64,000 nucleotides of DNA from Diaporthe sp. PMI_573. Taxonomy: Eukaryota > Ascomycota > Sordariomycetes > Diaporthales > Diaporthaceae. The notes under the pieces were generated by a model. That model was not told the DNA's origin and ran no database searches. It worked only from the letters and a program-made list of their open reading frames with translations. The DNA lies in assembly GCA_021399435.1 (NCBI GenBank), contig JAJTUP010000079.1, positions 62,001 to 126,000 on the forward strand, given 5' to 3'. Below, piece by piece: positions 33,276-42,821 of this stretch; the stretch's first letter is position 1; the number at the start of each line of letters is the position of its first letter. Position numbers and translations under genes: made by a program.

Positions 33276-34446
33276 ATGGCTTTTCACCTACTTGCCGTGC
33301 TGACCTTGGCGTCGCTCGCCTCGTCACTCTCACCGCCGTGTGAGGACCCTATCGTACGTAAGGAGTGGCGCACCCTTCAATCCGCAGAGAAAAGTTCATA
33401 CCTCGATGCCGTGAACTGTATCATGACCCAGCCATCCATCACCTCTCCATTCAACAACTCCGGCGTCAAGTCCCGATACGACGACCTCCTATACACCCAC
33501 ATCCAACAGACCTTCTCAATCCACTACGTCGGCCACTTCCTCCCATGGCACCGGTACTTCGTCGCAACGTACGAGTACATGCTGCGAACCGAGTGCGGAT
33601 ATGACGGGGCCCAGCCGTACTGGGACTGGACGCTGGACGTGGACAGTGACGAGGCATATGTCAACTCGCCAGTCTTCGACCCAGAGCTTGGCTTCGGCGG
33701 CAACGGCCCCTTCGTGGAAGGGAATGCGTCGGATCCCTTCGCTGTTCCTGGCCGGACGGGTGGTGGATGTGTCCCCGACGGACCCTTTTCCGGGAAGGAC
33801 GACCTGGTCCATCTTGGTCCTGCGAGCAGTGTCGCTTATAATCCGCAGTGCTTGAAGAGGGACCTGAGTCCCAGCTTTGCGCGGCGGTATCTCGGTATGA
33901 ACCAGACGCAGTTGACACTGAAGCAAGATGACTTTGGCTGGTTTGCCAGGGTGGTCGAAGGGGGGCCTAGTTTCGATGCTTCTGGTATCCATGGCGGTGG
34001 CCATTATGGCGTTGGTGGCACTTATGGTGAGTTGTCGTGGTCATGGTATACTCTCCTGTCAGCCACTGATGTGTATGCAGGGCAAATGGGCGACCTTTAT
34101 GCGTCCCCAGCAGATCCTATATTCTATCGTGAGTTTTACTGCTCTTCCCTTGACGGATTCATGTCATTTCAACTGACCGTAAAAAGTGCACCATGCCAAC
34201 CTCGACCGCGTGTGGTGGTCATGGCAGAGCTATGACCTGGAGAGCCGACTCCATGATATCTCGGGACCCGTCTTTCTCATGGACTATGACAACGTTCAGG
34301 GTGGGAACGTCACCCTTGACTTTGAGATGTCAGTAGGGGTGAGCGGGCCCAACGTGACTGTGGGAGATGTGATGGACATCTCAAGTGGCTCCAGCGATGG
34401 AAGCACCTGCTACACATATGACCATCTCTATGCTCTTCAGGCCTGA
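33276..34446 (+). CDS. Short secreted tyrosinase (type 3 copper)
   Basis: Exons 33276-34026, 34081-34128 and 34187-34446 (introns 54 and 58 bp) give 352 aa. A signal peptide (MAFHLLAVLTLASLASSLS) is followed by the CuA site: H75 in LLYTHIQQ, H83 in FSIHYVG and H92 in FLPWHRYF. CuB comes from the HGGGH segment and, only after splicing, ADPIFYLHHANLDRVWWSW. Such enzymes oxidise phenols to quinones. The short form has no long C-terminal cap, unlike the melanin-type tyrosinases of about 600 aa, and resembles the secreted or cluster-associated fungal type. N-glycosylation sequons (FNNSG, EGNAS, MNQTQ) fit secretion. It is convergent with the bZIP gene, with only about 120 bp between the two stops. 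Confidence 0.92.
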
Positions 34447-34566
34447 CGCGATTTTCTGTGCTGGCGAAAATACCAGGGGCTGAGCTGGTTCCGGTCATAT
34501 TTGGCCGCAAGTATCGTGTATTTTGGTCGTCGTCGTCGGATCAGCCCTCGTCTTTTAGGGCCTGAA

Positions 34567-35645
34567 TCAGAATGGTTTCCCTTTCAGGAGAAATTCGAAA
34601 AGCAGTCGCCTGAAGACGGACTGCGGTAGCACGGCTCCAAATCTAACAACATGCACGTGTTAGAATAATACCACGCGGTCCCAAACACCAGTTAATCACA
34701 TACCCATGACATTTTATCACATCCCTAAGAATCTCTGCAAGGGTCCGCAGGCCACTCAGCTCGAAGCCACCGAAATGCGGCTGCGATCGGATGAGGTTCC
34801 ACGCTTGCACTGGTGTGATTCGGTCGTCCGAAGGGCATACTTCGGTTGAGAGGGCCAGCAGGTTCTCCAACATCGCTGCGGGTAGGGCATGCGGATTGAT
34901 TGACTCTCGTGCTACCGGTGACGTGGTATTGTTTGGGCATGTCACAGCGCACGCCTGAGATGATAGAGTGAGGGCATGGCCGGATGGCTCTTCCGGTTTC
35001 TCAGGGTCGCCATGGAGGTGATCGAGGCAGGGCCTTTCAAGCCTATAATGAGCGATGCCATGACGTTGTCAGTAATCCAGACGTGGCTTTGCCTATGCAA
35101 TCGGAGCACGAGAGTGGACTTACGCCAGAACAAAGTCCACGCCCAAAGCGACGGGGTCAACATCGCCTAGCCGAGCGAGAGGTGGTGCCGGGCTGGACAT
35201 GTTGTCGGCCATGGTCTCTGTTCCCGGACTGGCACTTTGCTTCTCTGTTGACATGACCACATCATCCGTTCCGTCGACACCGAGCTGCTCGAGCTTCCCG
35301 ACCAGGCTCTGGATGGTCTCCTGGAGCCGCTCGTTTTCACGTCGCAACACGGCTTCCCGCTGCTTGCTCTGCGCAACTTCTCTCTCAAGAGCTTTACTGT
35401 ACGCCTCTTTTCGCTCACGGTAGGTTCTGATGCCAATCTCCGTAAGCACGTGTGAAGTAAAGGTTAGGTACAGAGGGTCTCCCTTACTGTTGGGCTTGCC
35501 TGACTTGGGCGCGGCGTTTCTGCACACGGTCCTCCTTGGGAGCTGATAAGCGGATTGACGTCAGCAAGTGGGCTGGATGTGGCTTGGGTATCTCGAGTAA
35601 CAAACCTTGCGGATTGAAAATCCGGAAAATATTATTATTCGTCAT
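34567..35645 (-). CDS. bZIP transcription factor with fungal C-terminal domain
   Basis: Five exons: 35645-35606, 35542-35505, 35437-35124, 35042-34704 and 34642-34567 (268 aa). Exons 1-2 give MTNNNIF ... EDRVQKRRAQ, and exon 3 supplies IRTYRERKEAYSKAL and a leucine-zipper helix (REAVLRRENERLQETIQ). The C-terminal half has the familiar pattern DFVLALERPCLDH ... SGHALTL ... LLALSTEVCP ... ITPVQAWNLIRSQPHF ... KCHGFGAVL, typical of a fungal bZIP family with a regulatory domain. The intron inside the basic region has an unusual GTCAGG donor; a GC-AG alternative (exon 2 to 35500, exon 3 from 35426) also keeps the frame. It is likely a nuclear regulator. A MITE lies about 300 bp upstream of its ATG. 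Confidence 0.85.
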
Positions 35646-35941
35646 CCCGGTAGCGGTTCGTCTGGTGTCCCTATAATACTAGAAGCCGAGCGAATCGACG
35701 ATTCAGGCAACGCGTCTGCTTTGGTGTAGGTATTGAATAGTATCAAGGAATAGCATTGGGGAGAGGCTATGGAAAGATGAAGTCTTGAACTGGAGCACCG
35801 AGGTCCCCGGGAGGCCAAATGGAGGGCCATGTGACCATGCGGTGTGAAGCAGTAGCACAAGGTCAGCTAGGCCGCCTGCCTACTGCAAAGCATCAAATCA
35901 GGGCGGCAAAGCTTGTATCAATGTCGACGTTTCGGGGGGCT

Positions 35942-36435
35942 CTGCCAATTAGGGATGCCCACTTGTACGAGTACATGTACGGTACGGTACATGTACGAGT
36001 GGCCGCCGTACAATGTACGGCGGCAACCGTACATGTACGACTTTTTAGGCTTACCCTTTTGGGACATATTGTAGCTTCATTTGTCGCAAATCTCGTGATA
36101 TTTTCAGTCATCCTCATCCTCAAATACTGTGCCCAGCTCAATAACATTCTCATCGTCAACGAAGCTCGCGATAGCTTTTCCCTCCATTGTATCCTCCTCT
36201 TCCTGGCAGAAGTACTGCATATATGTCTTCTAGTTCCTTCCAGTCCTTCTCATCTAGTTCATCCCATCGTGAGCTTTTCTTGGTCCGGCAGCTCCTGACA
36301 CTAAACCTAAAACGGCAATTGGACAAAGTCACTTTTACTCAAGATGTACGAGTACATGTACGAGTACGAACCTTCTCGTACTCGTACACTGTACGAAAGG
36401 TCTCGTACATGTACCTGGGCATCCCTACTGCCAAT
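35942..36435. mobile_element. hAT-type MITE with 8-bp target duplication
   Basis: A 478-bp element (35950-36427) starts TAGGGATGCCCA and ends with the inverse TGGGCATCCCTA. It is flanked by identical CTGCCAAT octamers (35942-35949 and 36428-36435). Both subterminal zones are packed with CGTACATGTACGAG-type words in direct and inverted order. It contains no complete gene. The minus strand of the interior reads short acidic stretches (ELGTVFEDEDD, and WDELDEKDWKELEDIY) that could be a remnant of a transposase end, so it may be an internal deletion derivative of a hAT element that is not present in this window. Confidence 0.9.
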
Positions 36436-36885
36436 GAGAGATGACGCTAACCCTCCATGATCAACTCATCATTTGCGCTGGGGCTGGCGCTGCTCATGGA
36501 ACATTCGGGGTCAGCCTGAAACCCCCCTGATCCGTGATGCCTCGGGTCGCCGCCCACAGCCAGTGCCAAGACGCTGTCCCGATTAGGAAATTCTGATTAT
36601 TCTGGGGGCCCTTCGTATGGCGGTAAGCTTCTGTGACACCTCATGATGACTCGATGCAGGTTTGGTGTTGGAAAGCCTAGCGTTTAGATTTCGCTCTCAG
36701 CCCACAATCTGTTTCTTCAGGGAAATTAGGTAACAACAGTCCTCGGCAGGGTCCATCTGAAAGGCCTCTCATGTCCAGAAAGGGAAATGCTGATGATGGA
36801 ACAACGAAATACGCCGGGGTTTTGTATTAGGCACCATGGGTTGATAGATGCCATCCAATGTAGAGAGCAGACGACAACTATACTC
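36436..36885. other. Intergenic
   Basis: No gene seen; contains the 5' flank of the propeller-protein gene. Confidence 0.5.
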
Positions 36886-36892
36886 TATAAAG
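36886..36892 (+). promoter_or_regulatory. TATA box of the propeller-protein gene
   Basis: TATAAAG about 170 bp before the ATG at 37057, followed by a C/T-rich leader. Confidence 0.45.
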
Positions 36893-37056
36893 ATGCACAA
36901 TGTTCTACTCCTTCCTTCGATCTTGGTCTATCATCCTCATTGCAGGTCATTCGAGTTCCCTTCAGCATCGCCTTTGGATCGCACGCTCATTCGCCTCTAT
37001 AATAAGCCACTCTTTTGGTATTCTACTGGATAGATTGCCTCCGACCCACACCCAAG

Positions 37057-38393
37057 ATGTACTTCTCCACACTCACTTTCCTTTTTGCGCTTGCTCCGTC
37101 AGCGATCCAGGTCTCTGCGCGGCCTGCTAGGTCCTGCGGGTCAAAGGGCGGCGCTGCAAAGGTTGCCAACGGCAAGGCTGTGTACATGCTGAGCAACCAG
37201 GCATCCAACGCCGTGGTTGCCGTGCCAATCGCACAGGATGGAACGCTCGACGAGGCAGGTGGCTCGTCAACCAACACTGGTGGTTCCGGCGCGGCCGGTA
37301 TTGACGGCTCGACAAATGCGCCTTCTAACCCGGATGCGCTGTTCAGCCAATCTGCCCTGACTGTGGCTGGCAATGTAAGTCAAGTGTCTATTTCACTTCC
37401 CTGCTAGGTGCGGTGATCGTTTACTCTGCAAAGAGGCTAACACCAAGCAAGAACTTGTTCGCAGTCAACGCCGGATCCAACACCCTCTCCATGTTCGCCA
37501 TCGACGCCCAATACCCGACGAAGCTCACCATGGTCGGCCAGCCAGCACAGCTGCCCGGCGAGTTCCCCGTTACCGTTGGGGCCTCTGCGAAACACAACGT
37601 CGCCTGCGTCGGCATGACAGGGAGCACTGCTGGCATCTCGTGTGCCTCGTTCGACGCCAAGCAAGGGCTCGGAGCCATGGACGACCTCAGGCCCTTCGAC
37701 CTTGGCCAGTCCACACCACCCGTCGGCCCCACGAATACAGTATCGCAGGTCTTCTTCTCGGATGACCAGGCAACAATGTTCGCGACGGTGAAGGGAGACC
37801 CGACCAAGAACAACACTGGCTTCCTGGCTTCCTTCCCGGTGAATGCAGCCGGCGGGTGCCAAGCTGCATCGGTCGGCGCACAGGGCCAGCAGACCTCACC
37901 GGAAGGGACGGCAGTCCTTTTCGGCTCGGCGGCCATCCCCGGGTCGTCTGACCTCTTCGTGACGGACGCTTCATTCGGCGGCGCCGTTCTGAGCATGCAA
38001 CAGGCAGCAGCAGGCGGGTCTTCGCAGGCCTCGGGGGCTGCCCAGGTGGTCGGGAAGGGGGTCGTTGACGGCCAGAAGGCGACATGCTGGGCCGCCATCA
38101 GCCCGGCCACCAATACAGCATTCGTTACGGACGTCGGGGTCAACCACCTGGTAGAGATGTCGCTGAAAGATGCGAGCATCCAGTCGCAGACTGATCTCAG
38201 TGCCAACGGCGACCCCGGCCTGATCGATCTCAAGGCGGCCGGTAACATGGTCTATGCGCTCAGCCCTGGAAATGGAACCACGAATGCTGCTGTGACGGTC
38301 ATGGATGCGACTTCGAAGAAGCAAGTCCAGCATCTTGATATGCAGGCACTTGGGTTGGACGGAAACGCCATGGGAATGGCTGTTCTGGAGTGA
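37057..38393 (+). CDS. Secreted 3-carboxymuconate-cyclase-like beta-propeller protein
   Basis: Exon 1 37057-37374, intron 37375-37451 (77 bp; GTAAGT, GGCTAACACC branch), exon 2 37452-38393: 419 aa. A signal peptide (MYFSTLTFLFALAPSAIQVSA) precedes a region rich in Gly/Ser/Asn. Repeated blade-like strands follow (YMLSNQASNAVVAVPI, FAVNAGSNTLSMFAI, VFFSDDQATMFATV, AFVTDVGVNHLVEM, VYALSPGNGTTNAAVTVMD), as in the lactonase/3-carboxymuconate cyclase seven-blade propeller family. The family includes abundant secreted fungal antigens such as the Sporothrix 60-70-kDa glycoprotein. Catalytic competence cannot be judged by eye, and many secreted members have no proven enzyme activity. It is probably extracellular or cell-wall associated. 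Confidence 0.8.
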
Positions 38394-39316
38394 AGTCTTG
38401 AAGGGCGGTGGCATCAGGTATGCACTGGACGATGCTTGCAAGGGACTCGGTACCTGGGTACTTGTCTCACTTGTCCACATGCGAGCGTTTGCGTTGGGGA
38501 TTGCTCGGTGTTCTAATCGAGTAAAGCTTTGGGTCAATGGCACATGATCCATTTTTCTATAAATGTTTATCAGATAAGGTAGTTCTTCATTGGAGCAGTT
38601 CATAGTGTCAGTGAAGAGGATGATAATCATTGATAATCCGTATTGTACTCGTCAAAAAGATACCTAAACTAAAATCGTCTGGTTCTAGTCTTGTTCCTTA
38701 AAGAAGCTGCACTTCACACAGTGTGAAAGCCTTTCTTCACATGAAGCCTCTCTGATCTTCCCCTTTCTATTGCTATGGTGACTGACTGATTTTCTATTCA
38801 AAAGTGCCAGCATATATGTGGGGCTGGGCCATTGGGACAAGATGCTGTGACTGCCCAGGTGGATGTGTGTATCTCTAGTAGTGAATGTTTACAAGTGAAT
38901 CCGCAACGATTTGTTGCACACAGCTTCGCATTCCCACCACCTCGAGAAATGCCTCTTGAAAAGGTGCTCTTCTTGAGACATCAGACACATGCGACCAATA
39001 TTGGACGATATACCTCCGATCAGTAGGTCCAGATTATGAGGCTTGGACGACTGATAAATTCAGGCGGTTCCCCGGTTCACGATAGGTCACGACCCTTCTC
39101 GAGAGCGGACATGGTGGTGGCAGTTTGGATTCAGAATGAAGGACAACAGGTCACGGCCCCACAAGATCGTATGGATCTGCGAGAGATGTTTCCTCCGGAA
39201 CAGGCCGAAGACGACAGATTATGTCTACATCGCTTAACTGGCGGAGGCATTGTCCGACATCTGAGAAAGGAGCACAAGGTCGTGGTTTGTGTCATCCCTC
39301 CGTATCCTATGAGAGA
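38394..39316. other. Intergenic, no supported gene
   Basis: Only short frames. The left end of the hAT fragment that follows is not recognisable here. Confidence 0.4.
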
Positions 39317-39892
39317 AGCTTAACAACCATCTGGGAAGAGAAGTACAAGAACAAGGCTCATGGGGCAGATTCTAATGACACTTCAGCAGCTGGGACTACT
39401 AGTGCCTTGGACTATATTGAACGTCGACTGGCTTTTAGTCGGTCATTGACTACTCCTGACCCTCAAGAGCGACAAGGCCAACGACAACAGCAGTCAGCGG
39501 CGATGCCACCACAGGCCGAGCTTGATCAGTATCTGTCAGAGCCACCGGTTGACAACATCGCATACAAAGCTGACCCAATTGGTTGGTGGGGGGACGTCGG
39601 CGTTGTGCGTTTTCCTCGGCTGTCTTATATGGCTGTTGACTTTCTTACTATCTCATCGTCTTCTGCAGAAACGGAGAGAGACTTCAGCAGTTGCGGGAGG
39701 ATGGTAACACCAGTCCGGTCCCGCCTACGGCGGCATATTGTGGCCATGGCTCAGTGCCTTCGTTCCTGGAGCAAAGCCGGTATTTATCAGCCGACTCTTC
39801 CTTTTAGTCTCCTTGAAGGGGATAATTGGAGGCAAGTTCTTCAATTGGTGGGTAGGATCACCGTAGATAGTAACAACGAAGACAAGCATTGA
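39317..39892 (+). pseudogene. hAT transposase, C-terminal fragment
   Basis: About 190 codons match the end of hAT transposases: LTTIWEEKYKN, then DPIGWWGDVGVVRFPRLSYMAVDFLTI, SAETERDFSSCGRMVTPVRSRL and HIVAMAQCLRSWSKAG. This is the dimerisation domain. The BED finger and catalytic core are missing, so the element is 5'-truncated. A GATCGAT-rich zone directly downstream is probably its subterminal binding-site array. Confidence 0.8.
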
Positions 39893-40029
39893 TCGATTTG
39901 ATCGCCGATCGACGTCGATCGATCGATTGAATTAGTGATCGATCGATATCGATCGATTGAAGGTGACGATCGATATAAATCGATCGATCAGGGCTCGAAA
40001 TCGATCGTACAGATCGATTTCCAACTCTG
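39889..40029. repeat. GATCGAT-rich array ending in a palindrome
   Basis: More than ten overlapping GATCGAT/ATCGATC words lie between 39889 and 40020. The segment 39989-40029 is an imperfect palindrome: CAGGGCTCGAAATCGATC, five bases, then GATCGATTTCCAACTCTG. The CAGGG...CTG edges look like the TIR of the truncated hAT element, seen once in each orientation. Confidence 0.6.
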
Positions 40030-40131
40030 GCGTCACACGCGGGGCGCATCAGGCGTTCCCAAGAGCACCTTACAGCAAAAGCAATGAACAAGTCACAACG
40101 AATGGAACCGTCGAGGTCACGATCTAGCGAA

Positions 40132-40165
40132 GGGTGCAAAGGGTGCAAAGGGTGCAAAGGGTGCA
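40132..40165. repeat. 9-bp tandem repeat GGGTGCAAA
   Basis: Three full units and a partial fourth, lying about 40 bp upstream of a TATA box in the promoter of the 2EXR gene. Confidence 0.85.
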
Positions 40166-40203
40166 GCTCTGCAAACAATAGCACAATTACGACTTCTTGA
40201 AAC

Positions 40204-40211
40204 TATAAATA
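40204..40211 (+). promoter_or_regulatory. TATA box of the 2EXR gene
   Basis: TATAAATA at 180 bp before the ATG at 40384, followed by a C/A-rich leader with CATACA words, a normal fungal 5' untranslated region. Confidence 0.5.
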
Positions 40212-40383
40212 CTTTTCAGGTACCTACTGCCTTGAGCATATTTCTATGCTCTTCTTACTATCATTCAACCATACATAACATACACAGGCCCCTCCTCTAC
40301 CTCACACACCGCATTACATCAAGCACACCCAAACCTTGTACCACGTCAGCTTGAACAACCGACAGCAAAAGCCGAACGCCAGT

Positions 40384-41490
40384 ATGTTTCCCAAATTCGA
40401 TAGGCTACCTGCCGAGATTCGTTTGAAGATATGGCAAGACTCCATCCCGAGGTATGGGGTTTATTCAGTTCTTCTGCGCGGTCGAGAAGAACCCATATCA
40501 GACCAGTCCTCTCACCCGGTAACTTTTCGGGTAGTATACAGTCTGGAGCCTCTTCCTCGAGACCAACGGGACCATAGTCTCAGCGACCGGATCCATACAA
40601 CGATAAGTCTCCTACTCACCTGCTCAGAGTCAGCATCTGAGGTGAAGAGGACCTTTCCCGACACTATCAAATGTACCAGCGGAAAGCTACGCTTCAACGC
40701 CAAGCATGACCTACTCAATCTCTCATGCAACGGCTCTATCTTAGCATGGGGTTTCCTTCGCCACTTCGCAAGGTATCAACAAGGGAGTGTTGCATGTGCC
40801 AATGACTGGCATAAAATTCCCCAAAGGATTGGTATGAACAGCTTTTCACTGCTTGGTGGTCTTGAGTATGTGTATCAGAGGTACAAGCTCGGGGACGCAG
40901 GGTGGGAGAGTGATCCGAGCTTAGAAGGGTTTATGCAATTTCTCGACGATTGCGCCAGTTTGAGACATCTTGTTTTGGCGAGTCCTTTGCAACCCAGGTA
41001 CTATCACCAACGCTTCAATGAGCAGGATCTGTACAATATCCGCCACGATCCAACCGGCTTCAACGGACCTACTATGCCATCACAGTACTATTATTCTCTG
41101 TGTGCTACACGACCATACAATATATCGCTGAGTGGGTATTTACGGGTCTGTGCTTCAACATTGCGAGTCCTAGCCCATGGTCAGCCCAGACACCAGGTGA
41201 CGCACGCTCCGTTAAAGCTGAAGTCTGGCTGTCAAGAGCTTCGAAGTCTAAACATTACAACGATGATACCACTGGGGCGACTGCCTATGGAGCTGCAGCA
41301 CGAGAAATCGTGTGCTGGGTCCGCTCAAATGCATCCTTACTGCACTGTCATGCAACAGCAGCAGCTCCAGGATCTGAACAACTTCTTTGGTTACAGCGAG
41401 AGTACTCTGTACTATTCCCACTGCTGCGTGACAACGATATCGACGATTCTGACAATTCTGAGACAGGTGCGCGCAGCATGCCTCCTCTGA
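40384..41490 (+). CDS. 2EXR domain protein
   Basis: The ATG at 40384 gives MFPKFDRLPAEIRLKIWQ, the signature start of the fungal 2EXR domain (F-x-x-F-x-x-L-P-x-E-I-R-x-x-I-W). The earlier in-frame start at 40336 adds only a leader, so 40384 is preferred: 368 aa. The body contains LLTCSESASEVKRTF, the usual second element of the family (resident-in-row 'C..S...A'), then helix-strand segments without motifs. 2EXR proteins are numerous in filamentous ascomycetes and of unknown function; an F-box-like role has not been shown. The last 12 bases overlap, in another frame, the start of the next ORF, so the C-terminus is uncertain. Confidence 0.75.
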   Translation: MFPKFDRLPAEIRLKIWQDSIPRYGVYSVLLRGREEPISDQSSHPVTFRVVYSLEPLPRDQRDHSLSDRIHTTISLLLTCSESASEVKRTFPDTIKCTSGKLRFNAKHDLLNLSCNGSILAWGFLRHFARYQQGSVACANDWHKIPQRIGMNSFSLLGGLEYVYQRYKLGDAGWESDPSLEGFMQFLDDCASLRHLVLASPLQPRYYHQRFNEQDLYNIRHDPTGFNGPTMPSQYYYSLCATRPYNISLSGYLRVCASTLRVLAHGQPRHQVTHAPLKLKSGCQELRSLNITTMIPLGRLPMELQHEKSCAGSAQMHPYCTVMQQQQLQDLNNFFGYSESTLYYSHCCVTTISTILTILRQVRAACLL

Positions 41491-41873
41491 CTGAGCTTTC
41501 AACCAACGCGGTACGGCCTATACAGCCTAAAAGGCCTGGGAGGAAGCCATTCCCTTTAGAAAAGCGAAAACCGCCTTCTTTCAAGCCAATCCAGCGAATC
41601 GAGCGTTCTTATTCGCATAAGAAGCGTATTGAAGTACTCCTCTTCCTTCAGCATCACCGGGTACGCATTGACGACAGCTGGAATCCTCATACCCGACAGA
41701 GGGAAGGCTTCGAGGCTCCTGTTGATGGGTATCGGCAACCAACGTACGAGGAGGCCCACGTCTTCTTCAAGATTCCTCTGGATACTATACGAAACTGGTG
41801 GAGGAATCGGATCAAGATCATGGCTAATGATGGCCAAAATGTATCCTTACATACAAGAAGTTTCATCAACTAA
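41478..41873 (+). CDS. Small HTH DNA-binding protein
   Basis: The ATG at 41478 (MPPLTELSTNAV) gives 131 aa. After a proline/lysine-rich leader (PKRPGRKPFPLEKRK) comes a helical domain: SYSHKKRIEVLLFLQHHRV, then YRQPTYEEAHVFFKIPLDTIRNWWRN, a helix-turn-helix with the psq/centromere-B-like 'tyr-x-x-ala ... IP..TI..WW' pattern. I know this arrangement from uncharacterised fungal proteins related to transposase DNA-binding heads. It could be a domesticated or stranded transposon part. The C-terminal ten residues after NDGQ look random, so an intron or truncation is likely there. Confidence 0.55.
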   Translation: MPPLTELSTNAVRPIQPKRPGRKPFPLEKRKPPSFKPIQRIERSYSHKKRIEVLLFLQHHRVRIDDSWNPHTRQREGFEAPVDGYRQPTYEEAHVFFKIPLDTIRNWWRNRIKIMANDGQNVSLHTRSFIN

Positions 41874-42024
41874 AGCATACTACCATGAGAATAGATGCCA
41901 CCATATTGATCCTTTATACCCTGAGCCGCCACTGCATATAGTTGACGTAGCTGTTTTGGCAGAACAAGAAAGACTAAACCGTGTGGATATCCATATTCGG
42001 GTCCTACCGCCAATCAAGTTCTGA

Positions 42025-42751
42025 GAAAAGCCGTTTTCCACCATATCCATCGGCTTTGCGTGGCAATGCTCTAGTACCACGGCTGGTGGTGGGGCATCAT
42101 GTTGAGATCGGACTCAATCACGATTATGTCTCTGCTGGGCACACCGAAGTGTTACAAAACCCGGTACTTTGGCGAGATGATGATCATTTCCATTTGTACT
42201 TTGCAGCAGAGTTTCCTTACCTCAATTTGTGTTCGAAGTACCTGATCAACCACATTCGTTTAAATGCAGCATCTATTGCGTACATTTGAGGTACTTTCGT
42301 TTTATCCAATGGCTCTGACGTGGTACTGTGATCAGGTCCTGAGGTAGTTAATGGCTTTGCAGGGGGTCCGGATACCCAGTTGACACCCCCACGAAAACCA
42401 AGGCTCGCAACGGATGTTTAAATTTGGTGAATCCTCATGCATTCCAATAGGCGCAGCTACGTACTCAAAATGCGAATTCAGCTTATGTAATGTATTAGGC
42501 CATTGAAGGGACAAAGTATACTTCATAACACACTAAACAAAGGAAGACAAAAATACAACAGGAATACATAAGGACCTGCATGTTCCTCATTAACGTTAGT
42601 ACCGGAACTTAAGGTAGAACCTAAGCTGGTGGTTTTCGTGCCCAATAAGTAAGCAGACTCTTCCTGGTTCTGCCTGTCCGCAGCTACAGTATCACATAAA
42701 TACGGTCTGGAATCACTGGACAAAATGCATAGTCTCGTCTATCATTAAAAC
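42025..42751. other. Spacer before the Helitron helicase
   Basis: No supported gene. The 5' end of the Helitron should lie here or further left, but no TC-start or Rep coding sequence is recognisable. Confidence 0.35.
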
Positions 42752-42821
42752 GTGACAAAGCCTTATAATACCTCAATAGGTTGTTTGTGTTTGCTTTTGT
42801 ACCAAGCCTGTTTTTCATACA

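Noticed and set aside
37421..38248. 275-codon minus-strand frame
   Set aside because: Antisense shadow of the spliced propeller-protein gene.
33276..38393. RiPP or ustiloxin-like cluster around the tyrosinase
   Set aside because: No repetitive precursor peptide with KR/KK cleavage sites and no DUF3328-type gene is visible nearby.
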